DNA from: an uncultured Actinomycetes bacterium
GTDB lineage: Bacteria > Actinomycetota > Actinomycetes > Nanopelagicales > Nanopelagicaceae
Reading direction: 5' to 3'
Length of the DNA stretch: 64,000 nucleotides
Assembly (NCBI GenBank): GCA_903827945.1
Contig: CAIKKN010000033.1
Coordinates: 1 to 64,000, forward strand
Part shown: positions 41,104-50,998 of the stretch, one piece after another
Layout: every line of letters starts with the position of its first letter
Numbering within the stretch: position 1 is the first letter of the stretch
Translations under genes and position numbers: made by a program
The notes under the pieces: generated by a model
The model's database searches: none
What the model was told of the DNA's origin: nothing
Seen by the model: only the letters and a program-made list of their open reading frames with translations

Positions 41104-41952
41104 ATGGATGATATACATTCGCTCAACGATGCGATCAATAAGAAGGCCGGGCGAAAACTCCTTCCTTCAATTATTGTTTCAGTCTTAATTCTTCTTGTAG
41201 TTTTTGGAACTCTTCAAATCCACCCCATACTTTTTACAGCTCTTGTACTAATAGCTGTTGTATTAGCGATGCGAGAGTTGAATCACGGCTTCAAACTTGC
41301 AGGAATTTTCATTCCAGATTATTTCCTCCAGATAGCTACAGTTGGAATTGTCGCCGCCGCATACTTTGGCAGGGTCTCGGCACTATCCGTAGCCGTCGCT
41401 ATCGCAGTTCCAAATCTTTGTATCTTTTTATTAGCTCTTTCACCTATTGATTTCATAAAGCGTGTCTCTGCCGCAAGTCTTGCCGTCTTTTATATTCCTT
41501 TCCTTGCTGGCTTTATTGTGTTGCTTGGTCATTCAGATGATGGCCCGGCCAGGATTTTGACTTTAGTAGTACTTGTCGCCTGCAACGATACATTTGCATA
41601 TATTTCTGGAGTCTTATTTGGACGCCATCCCTTGGCGCCCCACATCAGTCCAAAGAAAACGTGGGAGGGACTCATCGGTTCGCTCATTGCGACAACCGTG
41701 GCTGCTTCACTAATTTTTCACTTTGTTGCTCATAAACATTGGTGGCTTGGAGTGTTAATTGGGTTGATGGGCGTTGCCACGGCAACAGCTGGTGACCTCA
41801 TTGAATCAGCGATAAAGCGAGACCTCAACATCAAAGATATGGGTTCAATTCTTCCTGGTCACGGTGGCGTCTTGGATCGAATTGATTCTGTTCTCTTTAC
41901 TGGCCCAGCCGTCTGGTTTGTGCTTGAACTTATAAAACATTGGAAGTTATAG
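41104..41952 (+). CDS. cdsA: Phosphatidate cytidylyltransferase (CDP-diglyceride synthase)
   Basis: CdsA converts phosphatidic acid to CDP-diacylglycerol, the precursor of phospholipids. The 282-aa protein has about seven or eight transmembrane segments and the C-terminal CdsA signature: [15 protein letters not shown] and [19 protein letters not shown], then [13 protein letters not shown]. It ends 5 nt before the preferred rlmN start. The order frr-cdsA-rlmN is standard in Actinobacteria. Confidence 0.94.
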   Translation: MDDIHSLNDAINKKAGRKLLPSIIVSVLILLVVFGTLQIHPILFTALVLIAVVLAMRELNHGFKLAGIFIPDYFLQIATVGIVAAAYFGRVSALSVAVAIAVPNLCIFLLALSPIDFIKRVSAASLAVFYIPFLAGFIVLLGHSDDGPARILTLVVLVACNDTFAYISGVLFGRHPLAPHISPKKTWEGLIGSLIATTVAASLIFHFVAHKHWWLGVLIGLMGVATATAGDLIESAIKRDLNIKDMGSILPGHGGVLDRIDSVLFTGPAVWFVLELIKHWKL

Positions 41953-41957
41953 TCAAA

Positions 41958-43076
41958 ATGTCAGATGAACTGAAATTAGTATTTGATGAGCCAAAGCAAA
42001 AGGTAAAACCCCCAAAGCATTTTTCTGACCTCGATCCTGAGGCTAGAAAGGCACTTGCAGAGGAGATCGGCCTACCTGCTTTTAGAGCGAAGCAGATAGC
42101 AACTCATTTCTTTGTGCATTACAACGATGATCCAGAAACATGGACAGATATCCCCAAGGATTTGCGTCCTATGGTTGCCGAAAAATTTACTCCAAAGCTG
42201 ATAACTCTTGTTCGCACAGTGACTGCTGACAACGGCAAAACTCGCAAAGATTTGTGGAGATTGCATGATGGAGTACTCGTCGAAAGCGTTCTGATGCGTT
42301 ACACCGATCGCACAACAGTTTGTATTTCTTCCCAAGCTGGATGTGGAATGAATTGCCCGTTTTGCGCAACTGGCCAAGCGGGATTAACTCGAAATCTCAC
42401 CGCCGGTGAAATAACTGCGCAGGTTGTTGCGGCGGCGCGAGTTTGTGCTTCCGGAGAATTGCCTGGGGGAGAGACTCGACTTTCAAATGTTGTATTTATG
42501 GGTATGGGCGAACCGATGGCTAACTACAACGCAGTTATTCGCTCTGTACGAAATATCACCGCTCCTCAACCAGATGGTTTAGGTATTGGAGCCAGGTCAG
42601 TTACGGTTTCGACTGTTGGTCTAGTAAATGGAATTGATAAACTTCGCGACGAGGGCATTCCAGTAACGCTTGCAGTTTCTCTGCATACCCCAGATGATGA
42701 GCTTCGTGACACCTTGGTGCCAATTAACTCACGCTGGAAGGTAAAGGAAGTTTTGGATGCTGCAGATCGTTATTCTGACAAGACAGGTCGTAGATATTCA
42801 ATCGAGTACGCACTGATCAGGGATATCAATGATCAGGCCTGGCGTTCAGATTTACTTGGTCGACTTTTGAAAAATCGTAACGCCCACGTCAATCTGATTC
42901 CACTAAACCCAACTCCGGGCTCAAAGTGGACTGCTTCAAGGCATCAGGATGAGGCGGAATTCGTTCGAATTCTTGAAACTTATGGGGTCCCAGTCACAGT
43001 TCGCGATACTCGCGGCAGGGAAATCGATGGAGCCTGTGGTCAACTGGCTGCAGCCGAGATAATCTCTCCCTCATGA
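41958..43076 (+). CDS. rlmN: Dual-specificity 23S rRNA/tRNA methyltransferase RlmN (radical SAM)
   Basis: RlmN makes m2A2503 in 23S rRNA and m2A37 in some tRNAs. The 372-aa protein carries the radical SAM motif CGMNCPFC (Cys near 129, 133, 136), the SAM-binding GMGEPMANY, and the C-terminal Cys in [12 protein letters not shown] that forms the covalent intermediate. ATG 41958 is preferred over TTG 41940; TATAGT ends 4 nt before it, possibly a leaderless promoter. The stop overlaps the next gene's ATG. Confidence 0.94.
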   Translation: MSDELKLVFDEPKQKVKPPKHFSDLDPEARKALAEEIGLPAFRAKQIATHFFVHYNDDPETWTDIPKDLRPMVAEKFTPKLITLVRTVTADNGKTRKDLWRLHDGVLVESVLMRYTDRTTVCISSQAGCGMNCPFCATGQAGLTRNLTAGEITAQVVAAARVCASGELPGGETRLSNVVFMGMGEPMANYNAVIRSVRNITAPQPDGLGIGARSVTVSTVGLVNGIDKLRDEGIPVTLAVSLHTPDDELRDTLVPINSRWKVKEVLDAADRYSDKTGRRYSIEYALIRDINDQAWRSDLLGRLLKNRNAHVNLIPLNPTPGSKWTASRHQDEAEFVRILETYGVPVTVRDTRGREIDGACGQLAAAEIISPS

Positions 43077-44500
43077 AAACTCTCAATAATTTTGTTAATG
43101 GAAAGAAGCAAGCTTCTGCAAGTGGCGCAACCTCGGAGATTATTAATCCTGTAACAGGAACCGCCTACATGACTGCTCCAGTTTCAAACGCTACGGATGT
43201 AGATCAGGCAGTAAATGCAGCAGCAAACGCTTTTGAAGGCTGGCGCGATTCAACACCGTCGGAACGTCAAAGAGCACTTCTCAAAATCGCCGATGCATTT
43301 GAATCTCGCGCCGATGAACTTATTGCTATTGAATCTGAAAATACCGGAAAGCCGATTGCGCTCACAACTTCCGAAGAAGCCCCACCAATGATTGATCAAA
43401 TTCGGTTCTTTGCTGGAGCAGCTAGAAATCTAGAAGGAAGATCAGCAGGCGAGTACATGCGCGGAATGACTTCTTTCATCAGACGCGAACCTATTGGTGT
43501 TTGTGCACAAGTCACTCCTTGGAATTACCCAATGATGATGGCTGTCTGGAAGTGGGCGCCTGCGATAGCAGCTGGTAACACTGTTGTGCTAAAGCCAAGT
43601 GACACAACGCCAGCCTCAACTGTGTGGATGGCCGAAGTAATGTCTGAATTTCTTCCTGAAGGTGTATTCAATGTTGTTACCGGAGATCGCGATACTGGTC
43701 GCGCGCTCATCGAACACAAGATTCCTCAAATGGTTTCAATAACTGGTTCAGTTCGCGCTGGAATGGAAGTTGCAAAGAGCGCATCAAATGATCTGAAGAA
43801 GGTCCATTTGGAGTTAGGCGGAAAGGCACCTGTAGTTGTATTCGCTGATGCAAATCTTGAAGCAGCAGCCGAGGCTATTGCGATTGCTGGATATTTCAAT
43901 GCAGGTCAGGATTGCACCGCTGCAACAAGAGTCATGGTCGAGGCAAGTGTTTATGATGATTTCGTAGCCTTGTTAGCGAAGCAAGCAACAGAGAATATTG
44001 CGACTGGCGCCCCGACTGAAGATGTTCTATATGGTCCGGTCAATAATGCTAATCAGCTGGCGAGATTGCAAGGATTTATCGATCGCACTCCATCGCACGC
44101 AAAGATTGTGGCCGGAGGAAACAAGGTCGATCGCGCCGGTTATTTTTGGAGCCCAACAGTCGTTGCCGATCTCATGCAAGATGATGAAATGATTCAAAAT
44201 GAGATTTTCGGGCCAGTTATTACAATTCAAAAATTCACAGATGAGGCTCAGGCAATCAGTTATGCAAACGGAGTTGCCTATGGCTTAGCTTCCAGTGTCT
44301 GGACGAGTAATCACGGTAGAGCAATGCGTCTTGCCAAAGCTTTTGATTTTGGTTGCGTCTGGATTAATACACATATTCCGATTGTTGCCGAGATGCCTCA
44401 CGGAGGATTTAAGCACTCTGGATATGGCAAGGACCTCTCAAATTATGGTTTTGAAGATTACACACGCATCAAGCACGTGATGACAAACCTCAATCTTTAA
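43073..44500 (+). CDS. Aldehyde dehydrogenase, probably gamma-aminobutyraldehyde dehydrogenase
   Basis: The 475-aa NAD-dependent dehydrogenase would oxidise 4-aminobutyraldehyde to GABA. It has [22 protein letters not shown] (cofactor region), [10 protein letters not shown], catalytic Glu in HLELGGKAP (about 247) and catalytic Cys in [11 protein letters not shown] (about 282). The [11 protein letters not shown] segment and the neighbouring putrescine transporter, ureohydrolase and aminotransferase support the substrate. Related betaine-aldehyde or succinate-semialdehyde activities cannot be excluded. Its start overlaps the rlmN stop, tying the island to the core operon. Confidence 0.85.
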   Translation: MKTLNNFVNGKKQASASGATSEIINPVTGTAYMTAPVSNATDVDQAVNAAANAFEGWRDSTPSERQRALLKIADAFESRADELIAIESENTGKPIALTTSEEAPPMIDQIRFFAGAARNLEGRSAGEYMRGMTSFIRREPIGVCAQVTPWNYPMMMAVWKWAPAIAAGNTVVLKPSDTTPASTVWMAEVMSEFLPEGVFNVVTGDRDTGRALIEHKIPQMVSITGSVRAGMEVAKSASNDLKKVHLELGGKAPVVVFADANLEAAAEAIAIAGYFNAGQDCTAATRVMVEASVYDDFVALLAKQATENIATGAPTEDVLYGPVNNANQLARLQGFIDRTPSHAKIVAGGNKVDRAGYFWSPTVVADLMQDDEMIQNEIFGPVITIQKFTDEAQAISYANGVAYGLASSVWTSNHGRAMRLAKAFDFGCVWINTHIPIVAEMPHGGFKHSGYGKDLSNYGFEDYTRIKHVMTNLNL

Positions 44501-44586
44501 CCGAATTTTTAATCTTTTCGGTCTAGTATTCCCATCATAAGGATTAATTAACCGCCCGCTGCTCAGTCAAGAGAAAGGCTCGTAAA

Positions 44587-45783
44587 GTGTCAAAAATAAA
44601 TCGCGAAATTCCCCCAGGAGATAGCGAACTTTTAGGACAACTCGAGAGAGTGTCAAAGGCCTTTCTCTCGCGTAGAGCACTCTTAGCAGGAGCTGGCGGG
44701 GCCGCTGCCGCAACAATGATTGGATTTGAAGGATCTTCGATTGCACAAGCTGCAGGTGGAACAGTCCGTTGGGCAAACTGGGGTTTGTATTTAGATTTTG
44801 ATAATAAGACAAAGAAGTATCGAACGCTTGAAGCGTTTAAGAAAAAGACCGGGATTAAGGCTACATATCAAGAAGCAATTGATGATAACGATACCTTTAC
44901 GGCAAAAGTTTCTCCACAACTTCGACTTAAAAAAGATATTGGCTACGACGTAGTCACGATGACTGAATGGAAAGCCGCGCAGTGGCTTGCAAGTGGTTTC
45001 GTTCAAAAACTTGACGATGCTGCAGTCCCAAATAAGAAGAACATTCTTCCCTCACTTCTCAATCGTCCCTTCGATGCCGGTCGTCATTACTCACTTCCGT
45101 GGGCTGGAATTATTGCTGGTATAGCCTGGAGCAAGAGCGCCCTTCCAAAAGGTCTAAAAACTCTTGATGATTTATTTGCTCCAGCAAATAAAGGACGCAT
45201 CGAAGTTCTCTCTGAAATGCGAGACACAATTGGTTTAGTTATGTTGTGGCAAGGCGTGGATATCTCGAAGCCATTTACGGATAGGCAATTTCAGAAAGCT
45301 GTTGATTTCATCCAAAAGAAGATCAAGGACGGATATATCCGCCAGGTAAAGGGTCAAAGCTATGCTGAAGATCTGATTAGCGGAGATGCGATTGCCGTAA
45401 TTGGTTGGTCAGGGGATATCAATCAGCTTAATCTTCAAAATGGAAATCGCTTTGGATTTGCAGTTCCCGAGTCAGGTGGAACTTTTTCAACTGATAACTT
45501 GATGATTCCTTCGACTTCTCCAAACAAGGCTGCGGCTGAAGCGCTCATTAATTATTATTACGATCCGGTCGTGGCTGCGACTGTGGCTAATTACATTACT
45601 TATATCTGCCCAGTTGCTGGCGCTCAAGCCGCGATGGCAAAGGTTAATCCAAAGCAAGTAAATAACCCATTGATTTTCCCAACTGATGCGATGTGGAAAA
45701 ACCTCAAGGTATTCCGAGAGTTGAATCCGGCTGAAACATCGAAATATGCGAAGTCATTCCAGAAGGCGATTGGTAACGGTTAA
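44587..45783 (+). CDS. potD: Spermidine/putrescine ABC transporter substrate-binding protein
   Basis: This 398-aa PotD-like protein would capture polyamines outside the membrane. The N-terminus is a twin-arginine type signal: SRRALLAG at residues 28-35, a hydrophobic Ala-rich stretch and a likely cleavage after AQAA (about 57). There is no lipobox cysteine, unusual for a binding protein in a monoderm. The mature part has VRWANWGLYLD, WSKSALPKGLKTLDDLF and binding-pocket tryptophans. The GTG start has GAAAGG (44573-44578) upstream. The 86-nt gap before it holds a weak hairpin CCGAA/TTCGG. Confidence 0.88.
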   Translation: MSKINREIPPGDSELLGQLERVSKAFLSRRALLAGAGGAAAATMIGFEGSSIAQAAGGTVRWANWGLYLDFDNKTKKYRTLEAFKKKTGIKATYQEAIDDNDTFTAKVSPQLRLKKDIGYDVVTMTEWKAAQWLASGFVQKLDDAAVPNKKNILPSLLNRPFDAGRHYSLPWAGIIAGIAWSKSALPKGLKTLDDLFAPANKGRIEVLSEMRDTIGLVMLWQGVDISKPFTDRQFQKAVDFIQKKIKDGYIRQVKGQSYAEDLISGDAIAVIGWSGDINQLNLQNGNRFGFAVPESGGTFSTDNLMIPSTSPNKAAAEALINYYYDPVVAATVANYITYICPVAGAQAAMAKVNPKQVNNPLIFPTDAMWKNLKVFRELNPAETSKYAKSFQKAIGNG

Positions 45784-46922
45784 TGCCAGACGCCTCCACG
45801 TCGGCAAAAGGCGATCTAAAACTTCTCAATCTCACAAAGAGTTTTGGTGATTTTAAGGCTGTTGACGATTTAACCCTCACAATTCCTGAAGGTTCATTCT
45901 TCGCTCTTCTTGGGCCTTCGGGTTGTGGAAAGACGACAACTCTACGAATGATTGCTGGCTTGGAAGATCCAACTTCTGGAAAGATTTCAATCGGTACTAC
46001 AGACATAACTGATAAGCGGCCTTATCAGCGGCCCGTTAATACCGTATTCCAAAATTATGCACTCTTTCCACACCTTACGATTTTTGAAAACATCGCTTTT
46101 GGCTTGCGACGTCGCGGAGTCAAGGATGTTAAAGCGCAAGTGGATAAGGTTCTCAACCTCGTCGAACTTCCACATCTAGCAGATCGCAAACCAACTCAGT
46201 TGTCAGGTGGTCAACAACAACGCATAGCCGTTGCTCGCGCAATCGTTAATCGCCCAGCACTTCTGCTTTTAGATGAGCCTCTTGGCGCTCTTGACCTGAA
46301 GCTTCGTCGTCAAATGCAGATTGAATTGAAATGGATTCAAACGGAAGTTGGACTTACATTCGTTCACGTTACCCACGATCAAGAAGAAGCTATGACTATG
46401 GCTGACACGATTGCCGTAATGAATGAAGGTCGCATTGAGCAGATGGGTACTCCTGCTGAGCTTTACGACAATCCGAAGACTGCCTTTGTAGCAAACTTCC
46501 TCGGCCAGTCCAACCTCATTCAAGGAACAATCATCGATGCAGATGGAGATTTCCACGTTGTTGATCTCTACGGACAAAAGGTTAAAGTTTTAAAGGCTCG
46601 TTCACATTCAAAAAATAACTCAGTTCTTTATGCAATTCGCCCTGAGAAACTTCGCATTGATAATGATGGCCATACTCGTCCCGGCAATACCTTCAAAGGC
46701 GGACACATTGTGGACGTTTCTTACATAGGTGTTTCTACTCAATATCAAGTGGAGATGCCGTGGGGACAAGAAATTATGGTTTTTGAGCAGAACGATGATG
46801 GTGTTCCTCCGCTCGACAAGGGTGATGAAGTGACTTTGACATGGGAACCAGCGTTTTCCTTCGCTTTAGATGGCTCACAAGATGTAAATGCAGGTTCTGA
46901 AGTAAATCCCGAGGAAGAGTAG
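45783..46922 (+). CDS. potA: Spermidine/putrescine ABC transporter ATP-binding protein
   Basis: PotA powers polyamine uptake. The 379-aa ATPase has Walker A GPSGCGKTT (about 45-53), Q-loop in QNYALFPHLT, ABC signature LSGGQQQR (about 139-146), Walker B LLLLDEPLGALD, the H-loop in VTHDQEEAM, and a C-terminal TOBE regulatory domain. It overlaps potD by one base (TAATG). Length and order are typical of the Pot system. Confidence 0.94.
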   Translation: MPDASTSAKGDLKLLNLTKSFGDFKAVDDLTLTIPEGSFFALLGPSGCGKTTTLRMIAGLEDPTSGKISIGTTDITDKRPYQRPVNTVFQNYALFPHLTIFENIAFGLRRRGVKDVKAQVDKVLNLVELPHLADRKPTQLSGGQQQRIAVARAIVNRPALLLLDEPLGALDLKLRRQMQIELKWIQTEVGLTFVHVTHDQEEAMTMADTIAVMNEGRIEQMGTPAELYDNPKTAFVANFLGQSNLIQGTIIDADGDFHVVDLYGQKVKVLKARSHSKNNSVLYAIRPEKLRIDNDGHTRPGNTFKGGHIVDVSYIGVSTQYQVEMPWGQEIMVFEQNDDGVPPLDKGDEVTLTWEPAFSFALDGSQDVNAGSEVNPEEE

Positions 46923-46924
46923 CG

Positions 46925-47812
46925 ATGGCTGAAGTCGTGCGAACTTCTGGTGGTGCCACCGCTGAACTGAAGAAGAAGTCATTAATTCCCTACTTCTTAC
47001 TGGCTCCTGGATTGTTGTGGCTAGCGCTATTTTTTGTCGCTCCGATAATCACTTTAGTTGGAACCGCGACAAAGACTCAAGGTGCTGGAATTGGCGAGTT
47101 CATCCAAACTTATCGCTGGGCGAACTATTGGGACGCCCTGACTGGGGCAAGTGCACAGTTTGGACGCTCATTTCTTTATGCGTTTATTGCAACACTTTTA
47201 GCTCTTGCCATTGCATACCCACTTGCTTACGGAATCGCATTCAAATCTGGAAAATATAAGAACATTCTTCTCGTACTAGTTGTAGCGCCCTTTTTCTGCT
47301 CATTTATCCTTCGTACAATTGCTTGGAAGCAGATTCTGGGGCAGAACGGCCCAGTGTTTAGAACGCTTGTCGACCTCCACTTGATTTCAAGTACTACTCA
47401 CATTACCGCGAGTGTTCCCGCTGTGATTATCGGATTGGCTTACAACTTTCTACCATTTATGACTCTTCCACTTTATGGAAGTTTGGAACGTATTGATCCC
47501 CGTGTGCTTGAAGCATCCGGAGATCTGTATGCGAATGCGTTCACAACATTCCGCAGAGTCACTGTGCCTCTGTCGATGCCGGGTGTTGTCGCTGGAACGC
47601 TTCTCACCTTCATTCCGGCTGCAGGTGATTATGTAAATGCTGAAATTTTGGGAAATCCAAGCACAAAGATGATTGGTAACGTTATCAATGCACAATTCCT
47701 GAACACTCAAGATTACCCAACCGCCGCAGCGCTCTCCTTTATTCTCATGATTGCAATTTCAATCATGGTCATGATTTATGTTCGCAAGGCTGGCACGGAG
47801 GAGTTGGTGTGA
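46925..47812 (+). CDS. potB: Spermidine/putrescine ABC transporter permease
   Basis: PotB is one of the two membrane subunits. The 295-aa protein has six predicted transmembrane segments, and the EAA-like coupling motif appears as EASGDLYANAFTTFRRVTVPLSMPGVVAG. It starts 2 nt after the potA stop and ends overlapping the potC GTG (GTGA). Assignment to B rather than C follows gene order and size. Confidence 0.92.
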   Translation: MAEVVRTSGGATAELKKKSLIPYFLLAPGLLWLALFFVAPIITLVGTATKTQGAGIGEFIQTYRWANYWDALTGASAQFGRSFLYAFIATLLALAIAYPLAYGIAFKSGKYKNILLVLVVAPFFCSFILRTIAWKQILGQNGPVFRTLVDLHLISSTTHITASVPAVIIGLAYNFLPFMTLPLYGSLERIDPRVLEASGDLYANAFTTFRRVTVPLSMPGVVAGTLLTFIPAAGDYVNAEILGNPSTKMIGNVINAQFLNTQDYPTAAALSFILMIAISIMVMIYVRKAGTEELV

Positions 47813-48609
47813 AGGTCCTTACCCGTTGGTTCTCGCGCAATCTCATTCGTATCTACATGGTTCTTGGGTTTACTTATCTTTTTATTCCAGTTGCCTATAC
47901 ATTTGCATTTTCATTTAACGATTACATCAAATCAAATTTAGTTTGGAGAGGTTTCACCTGGAATAACTGGAAGCAGCCATGTGGAGTCTTGGATGTATGC
48001 CCTGCTTTAGGAAACTCGATAAAAATTGGGCTATTGGCAACGTTTATCGCAACTATCCTCGGAACGTTGATTGCATTTGCGCTCGGACGATACGCATTTA
48101 GAGGAAGAGCTGTAACAAATACTTTGATCTTTCTCCCAATGGCATCTCCAGAACTCGTCCTTGGAGCCTCTCTCCTCACCATCTTTTTAAATTTAGGTAT
48201 GAATCTTGGGTTCTGGACAATCGTGATTGCCCACGTGATGTTCTGTATTTCCTTCGTGGTTGTTACGGTTAAAGCGCGTATCGCCTCCCTAGACCCACGC
48301 CTCGAACAAGCCGCTATGGATCTCTATGCAAATGAACGTGAAACTTTTCGTAGGGTGACTTTTCCACTTGTTGCTCCAGGAATCGCTGGCGCTGCCCTAC
48401 TTGCGTTTAGCCTCAGCTTCGATGACTTCATCATCACAAATTTCAACTCTGGTACGACAATTACATTCCCTCTTTATGTTTATACGCATGCTGAGCGAGG
48501 ACTTCCCGCCCAGGCAAATGTGATTGGCTCGGCAATGTTCTTTCTTGCACTTATTATTGTGGTACTTGGACAAGTCGTCAGCGCTAAACGCAAGGTGGGC
48601 ACAAAATGA
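47809..48609 (+). CDS. potC: Spermidine/putrescine ABC transporter permease
   Basis: PotC is the second membrane subunit (266 aa, six predicted transmembrane helices). The coupling motif reads EQAAMDLYANERETFRRVTFPL, followed by the conserved SFDDFIITNF segment typical of PotC. Its GTG start overlaps the potB stop and its end overlaps speB (ATGA), so the transporter and ureohydrolase appear co-translated. Confidence 0.92.
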   Translation: MKVLTRWFSRNLIRIYMVLGFTYLFIPVAYTFAFSFNDYIKSNLVWRGFTWNNWKQPCGVLDVCPALGNSIKIGLLATFIATILGTLIAFALGRYAFRGRAVTNTLIFLPMASPELVLGASLLTIFLNLGMNLGFWTIVIAHVMFCISFVVVTVKARIASLDPRLEQAAMDLYANERETFRRVTFPLVAPGIAGAALLAFSLSFDDFIITNFNSGTTITFPLYVYTHAERGLPAQANVIGSAMFFLALIIVVLGQVVSAKRKVGTK

Positions 48610-49604
48610 CAAATATTGGAAATATGTATGGTCCTAGCTTTACCTTTCTAGGAATTCCATCTTGTGATTTAGATAAGCCTGAAACTTATGCTGGAGCCGA
48701 AGTAATCATTATTGGAGCGCCAATTGATAGCGGAACCTCCTACCGATCAGGTGCCAAGATGGGTCCTCAAGCAATTCGCGGAGCAGATTACCTTCCACAT
48801 GACGGAGAGCGCCCACACTTAACATTTCGCGTAGATCCACTTAAAGATTTGAAGATATTTGATGCGGGTGATTTGCTCATGAATGGCGGAGATTTAATTG
48901 CTTCTTTGAAACTTCTTGAAGATGCGACTGAAAAAATATCTCGAGCAGGCGCAATCCCTGTTGTACTTGGTGGCGATCACTCAATAGCCTCTGCTGATGT
49001 AGCAGGCATCGCTCATCATCGAGGTATGGGTAAAATTTCAATGATTCATTTTGATGCCCATGCAGATACCGGCGAGGATCAATTTGGCGCACTTGTTGGC
49101 CATGGAACGCCAATGCGGCGTTTAATAGACACTGGCGCAGTTCGTGGTGATCGTTTCCTTCAACTAGGACTTCGAGGTTATTGGCCTGACGATGCGACTC
49201 TCAAGTGGATGCGCGATAAAGGAATGCGCTCATATGAGATGACAGAAATTCATCACAGAGGGTTAGACGCTGTATTGAATGAATCTTTTGGAATATTGAC
49301 TGACGACTGCGTTGGAGTTTTCTTATCTGTAGATATTGATGTCGTTGATCCAGGAATGGCCCCAGGTACTGGTACTCCAGAGCCAGGTGGAATGACGAGT
49401 CGAGAATTGTTGGAATCTGTGCGTCGAATCTGCACAGAACTGCCAGTTGTTGGGATCGATATTGTTGAAGTTGCTCCTGCTTACGACAGCAGCGATATCA
49501 CCGCATTGCTCGCAAATCGAGTTATTTTAGAAGCGCTCAGCGCAATAACCGTTCGCAGGAATGGTGGAAGCTACCAACCAACTCGTAATTTACTAGATCG
49601 CTAA
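48606..49604 (+). CDS. speB: Agmatinase-family ureohydrolase
   Basis: Agmatinase cleaves agmatine to putrescine and urea. The 332-aa protein has the binuclear manganese ligands of the ureohydrolase family: GGDHSIASADV (about 122), HFDAHADTGED (about 148) and SVDIDVVDPGMAPGTGTPEPGG (from about 240). AAGGTGGG (48592-48599) gives a ribosome-binding site. Guanidinobutyrase or guanidinopropionase are alternatives in this family. Guanidinobutyrase would make GABA directly and would fit the neighbouring GABA aminotransferase. No urease gene is in view. Confidence 0.85.
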   Translation: MTNIGNMYGPSFTFLGIPSCDLDKPETYAGAEVIIIGAPIDSGTSYRSGAKMGPQAIRGADYLPHDGERPHLTFRVDPLKDLKIFDAGDLLMNGGDLIASLKLLEDATEKISRAGAIPVVLGGDHSIASADVAGIAHHRGMGKISMIHFDAHADTGEDQFGALVGHGTPMRRLIDTGAVRGDRFLQLGLRGYWPDDATLKWMRDKGMRSYEMTEIHHRGLDAVLNESFGILTDDCVGVFLSVDIDVVDPGMAPGTGTPEPGGMTSRELLESVRRICTELPVVGIDIVEVAPAYDSSDITALLANRVILEALSAITVRRNGGSYQPTRNLLDR

Positions 49605-49622
49605 AATAAATTATTTAAGCGA
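49598..49622. terminator. Bidirectional terminator between speB and gabT
   Basis: TCGCTAAAATAA and TTATTTAAGCGA form a near-perfect inverted repeat of 12 positions with one mismatch, flanked by A and T tracts on both sides. It overlaps the stop codons of both convergent genes, leaving only 6 nt between them. It could end transcription from either side. Confidence 0.6.
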
Positions 49623-50954
49623 AGCAAAAGCTTCTTCAAGGACATCCAACGCATCCTTCAGAAGTGCGTCAGAAATAATCAATGGTGGCAAGAAACGAAT
49701 TACATTGACATATGTTCCAGCAGTCAGAATTAGAACACCTTTGCTCGTGCAATATTTAATAACATCTTGCATTGCTTGAGTATTCGGCTCTTTTGTTCCT
49801 GCTTTAACGAGTTCAATAGCTTGCATAGCACCGCGACCTCGGACATCACCGATTATCGGATACTTACCTTGAAGCTCACGAAGTTTGTCACCAAGCACTT
49901 GTCCAATGTGGCGAGCTCGATCGTTGAGTTTATCTTCCTTCATTGATTCGATTGCGCCAAGTGCGGCTGCGCATGCGACTGGGTTGCCGCCATAAGTTCC
50001 ACCAAGTCCAGCCACGTGAACTGAATCCATGATGTCTGCGCGGCCTGTAACTCCTGCAAGTGGAAGACCGCCGGCTATTCCTTTAGCAGTAACGACCATA
50101 TCCGGAATAACGTTTTCATCATTGACTGCAAACCAATCACCGGTACGGCAGAATCCAGATTGGACTTCATCGGCAATGAAAACAATTCCATGCTTCTTAG
50201 AGAAGTCGGCAAGCGCTGGTAAGAATCCCTTTGGCGGAACAATAAATCCACCTTCACCTTGAATTGGTTCAATCAAAATGGCTGCAACATTGTGAACGCC
50301 AATTTCCTTCTCAATTCGGTGCGAAATTTCCTCAAATGAATCTTCTGCCAATGTGGCTGCATTTGTAATAGCACGATAGGGATAGGGCATAGGCATGCGA
50401 AATACTTCGCCAGCAAATGGTCCAAATCCATCTTTGTATGGCATGTTCTTTGCAGTTAATGACATAGTGAGATTTGTTCGACCGTGGTAGGCGTGTTCAA
50501 AGACAACAATTGCTGGGCGTTTTGTGAAGTGGCGCGCAATCTTTACTGCGTTCTCAACGGCTTCAGCTCCAGAGTTAACAAGCAATGATTTCTTTGCATG
50601 AGTACCTGGCATTAATTCATTAAGTAGCTCGCAAACTTCGATGTAACCCATATATGGGGCGACGGTGAAACAGGTATGCGTCATTGATTGAACTTGATCA
50701 ATCACACGCTTAACAACTCGGTCATTTGTATTTCCAACATTGTTTACGCCAATACCTGACCCAAAGTCGATGAGCGAGTTTCCATCAATGTCTTGAAGGA
50801 TTGCACCTTGAGCACGCTCTATGACTACGGGAAATGTCAGACCAAGACCACCTGATGTGGCGGCCGCTCTCCGAGCTAGGGCTTCCTGGGATTTTGGCCC
50901 TGGAATTGCAGTGACAAGGTGACGTTCTTGAGCAAGCGGAGTCTTTGAGTACAT
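49611..50954 (-). CDS. gabT: 4-aminobutyrate aminotransferase family protein
   Basis: This PLP enzyme would move the amino group of GABA to 2-oxoglutarate, giving succinate semialdehyde. The 447-aa class III aminotransferase has NSGAEAVENAVKIAR, the PLP-contact ADEVQSGFCRTG with Asp262, and the Schiff-base lysine Lys291 in VTAKGIAGG. It lies convergent to speB and divergent from dxr. The Pot-island context suggests it may accept GABA or putrescine itself. No succinate-semialdehyde dehydrogenase is visible nearby. Confidence 0.9.
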   Translation of the reverse strand: MYSKTPLAQERHLVTAIPGPKSQEALARRAAATSGGLGLTFPVVIERAQGAILQDIDGNSLIDFGSGIGVNNVGNTNDRVVKRVIDQVQSMTHTCFTVAPYMGYIEVCELLNELMPGTHAKKSLLVNSGAEAVENAVKIARHFTKRPAIVVFEHAYHGRTNLTMSLTAKNMPYKDGFGPFAGEVFRMPMPYPYRAITNAATLAEDSFEEISHRIEKEIGVHNVAAILIEPIQGEGGFIVPPKGFLPALADFSKKHGIVFIADEVQSGFCRTGDWFAVNDENVIPDMVVTAKGIAGGLPLAGVTGRADIMDSVHVAGLGGTYGGNPVACAAALGAIESMKEDKLNDRARHIGQVLGDKLRELQGKYPIIGDVRGRGAMQAIELVKAGTKEPNTQAMQDVIKYCTSKGVLILTAGTYVNVIRFLPPLIISDALLKDALDVLEEAFASLK

Positions 50955-50960
50955 GGCTTA

Positions 50961-50992
50961 AGTGTAACTACACCCGGAAAGTGCGAGAGAAT
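50961..50992. promoter_or_regulatory. Overlapping divergent leaderless promoters of gabT and dxr
   Basis: On the minus strand TACACT (50966-50961) ends exactly 6 nt before the gabT ATG. On the plus strand GAGAAT (50987-50992) ends exactly 6 nt before the dxr ATG at 50999. Only 44 bp separate the start codons, so the -35 of each promoter overlaps the -10 of the other and the two should compete. Confidence 0.5.
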
Positions 50993-50998
50993 GGTGGA

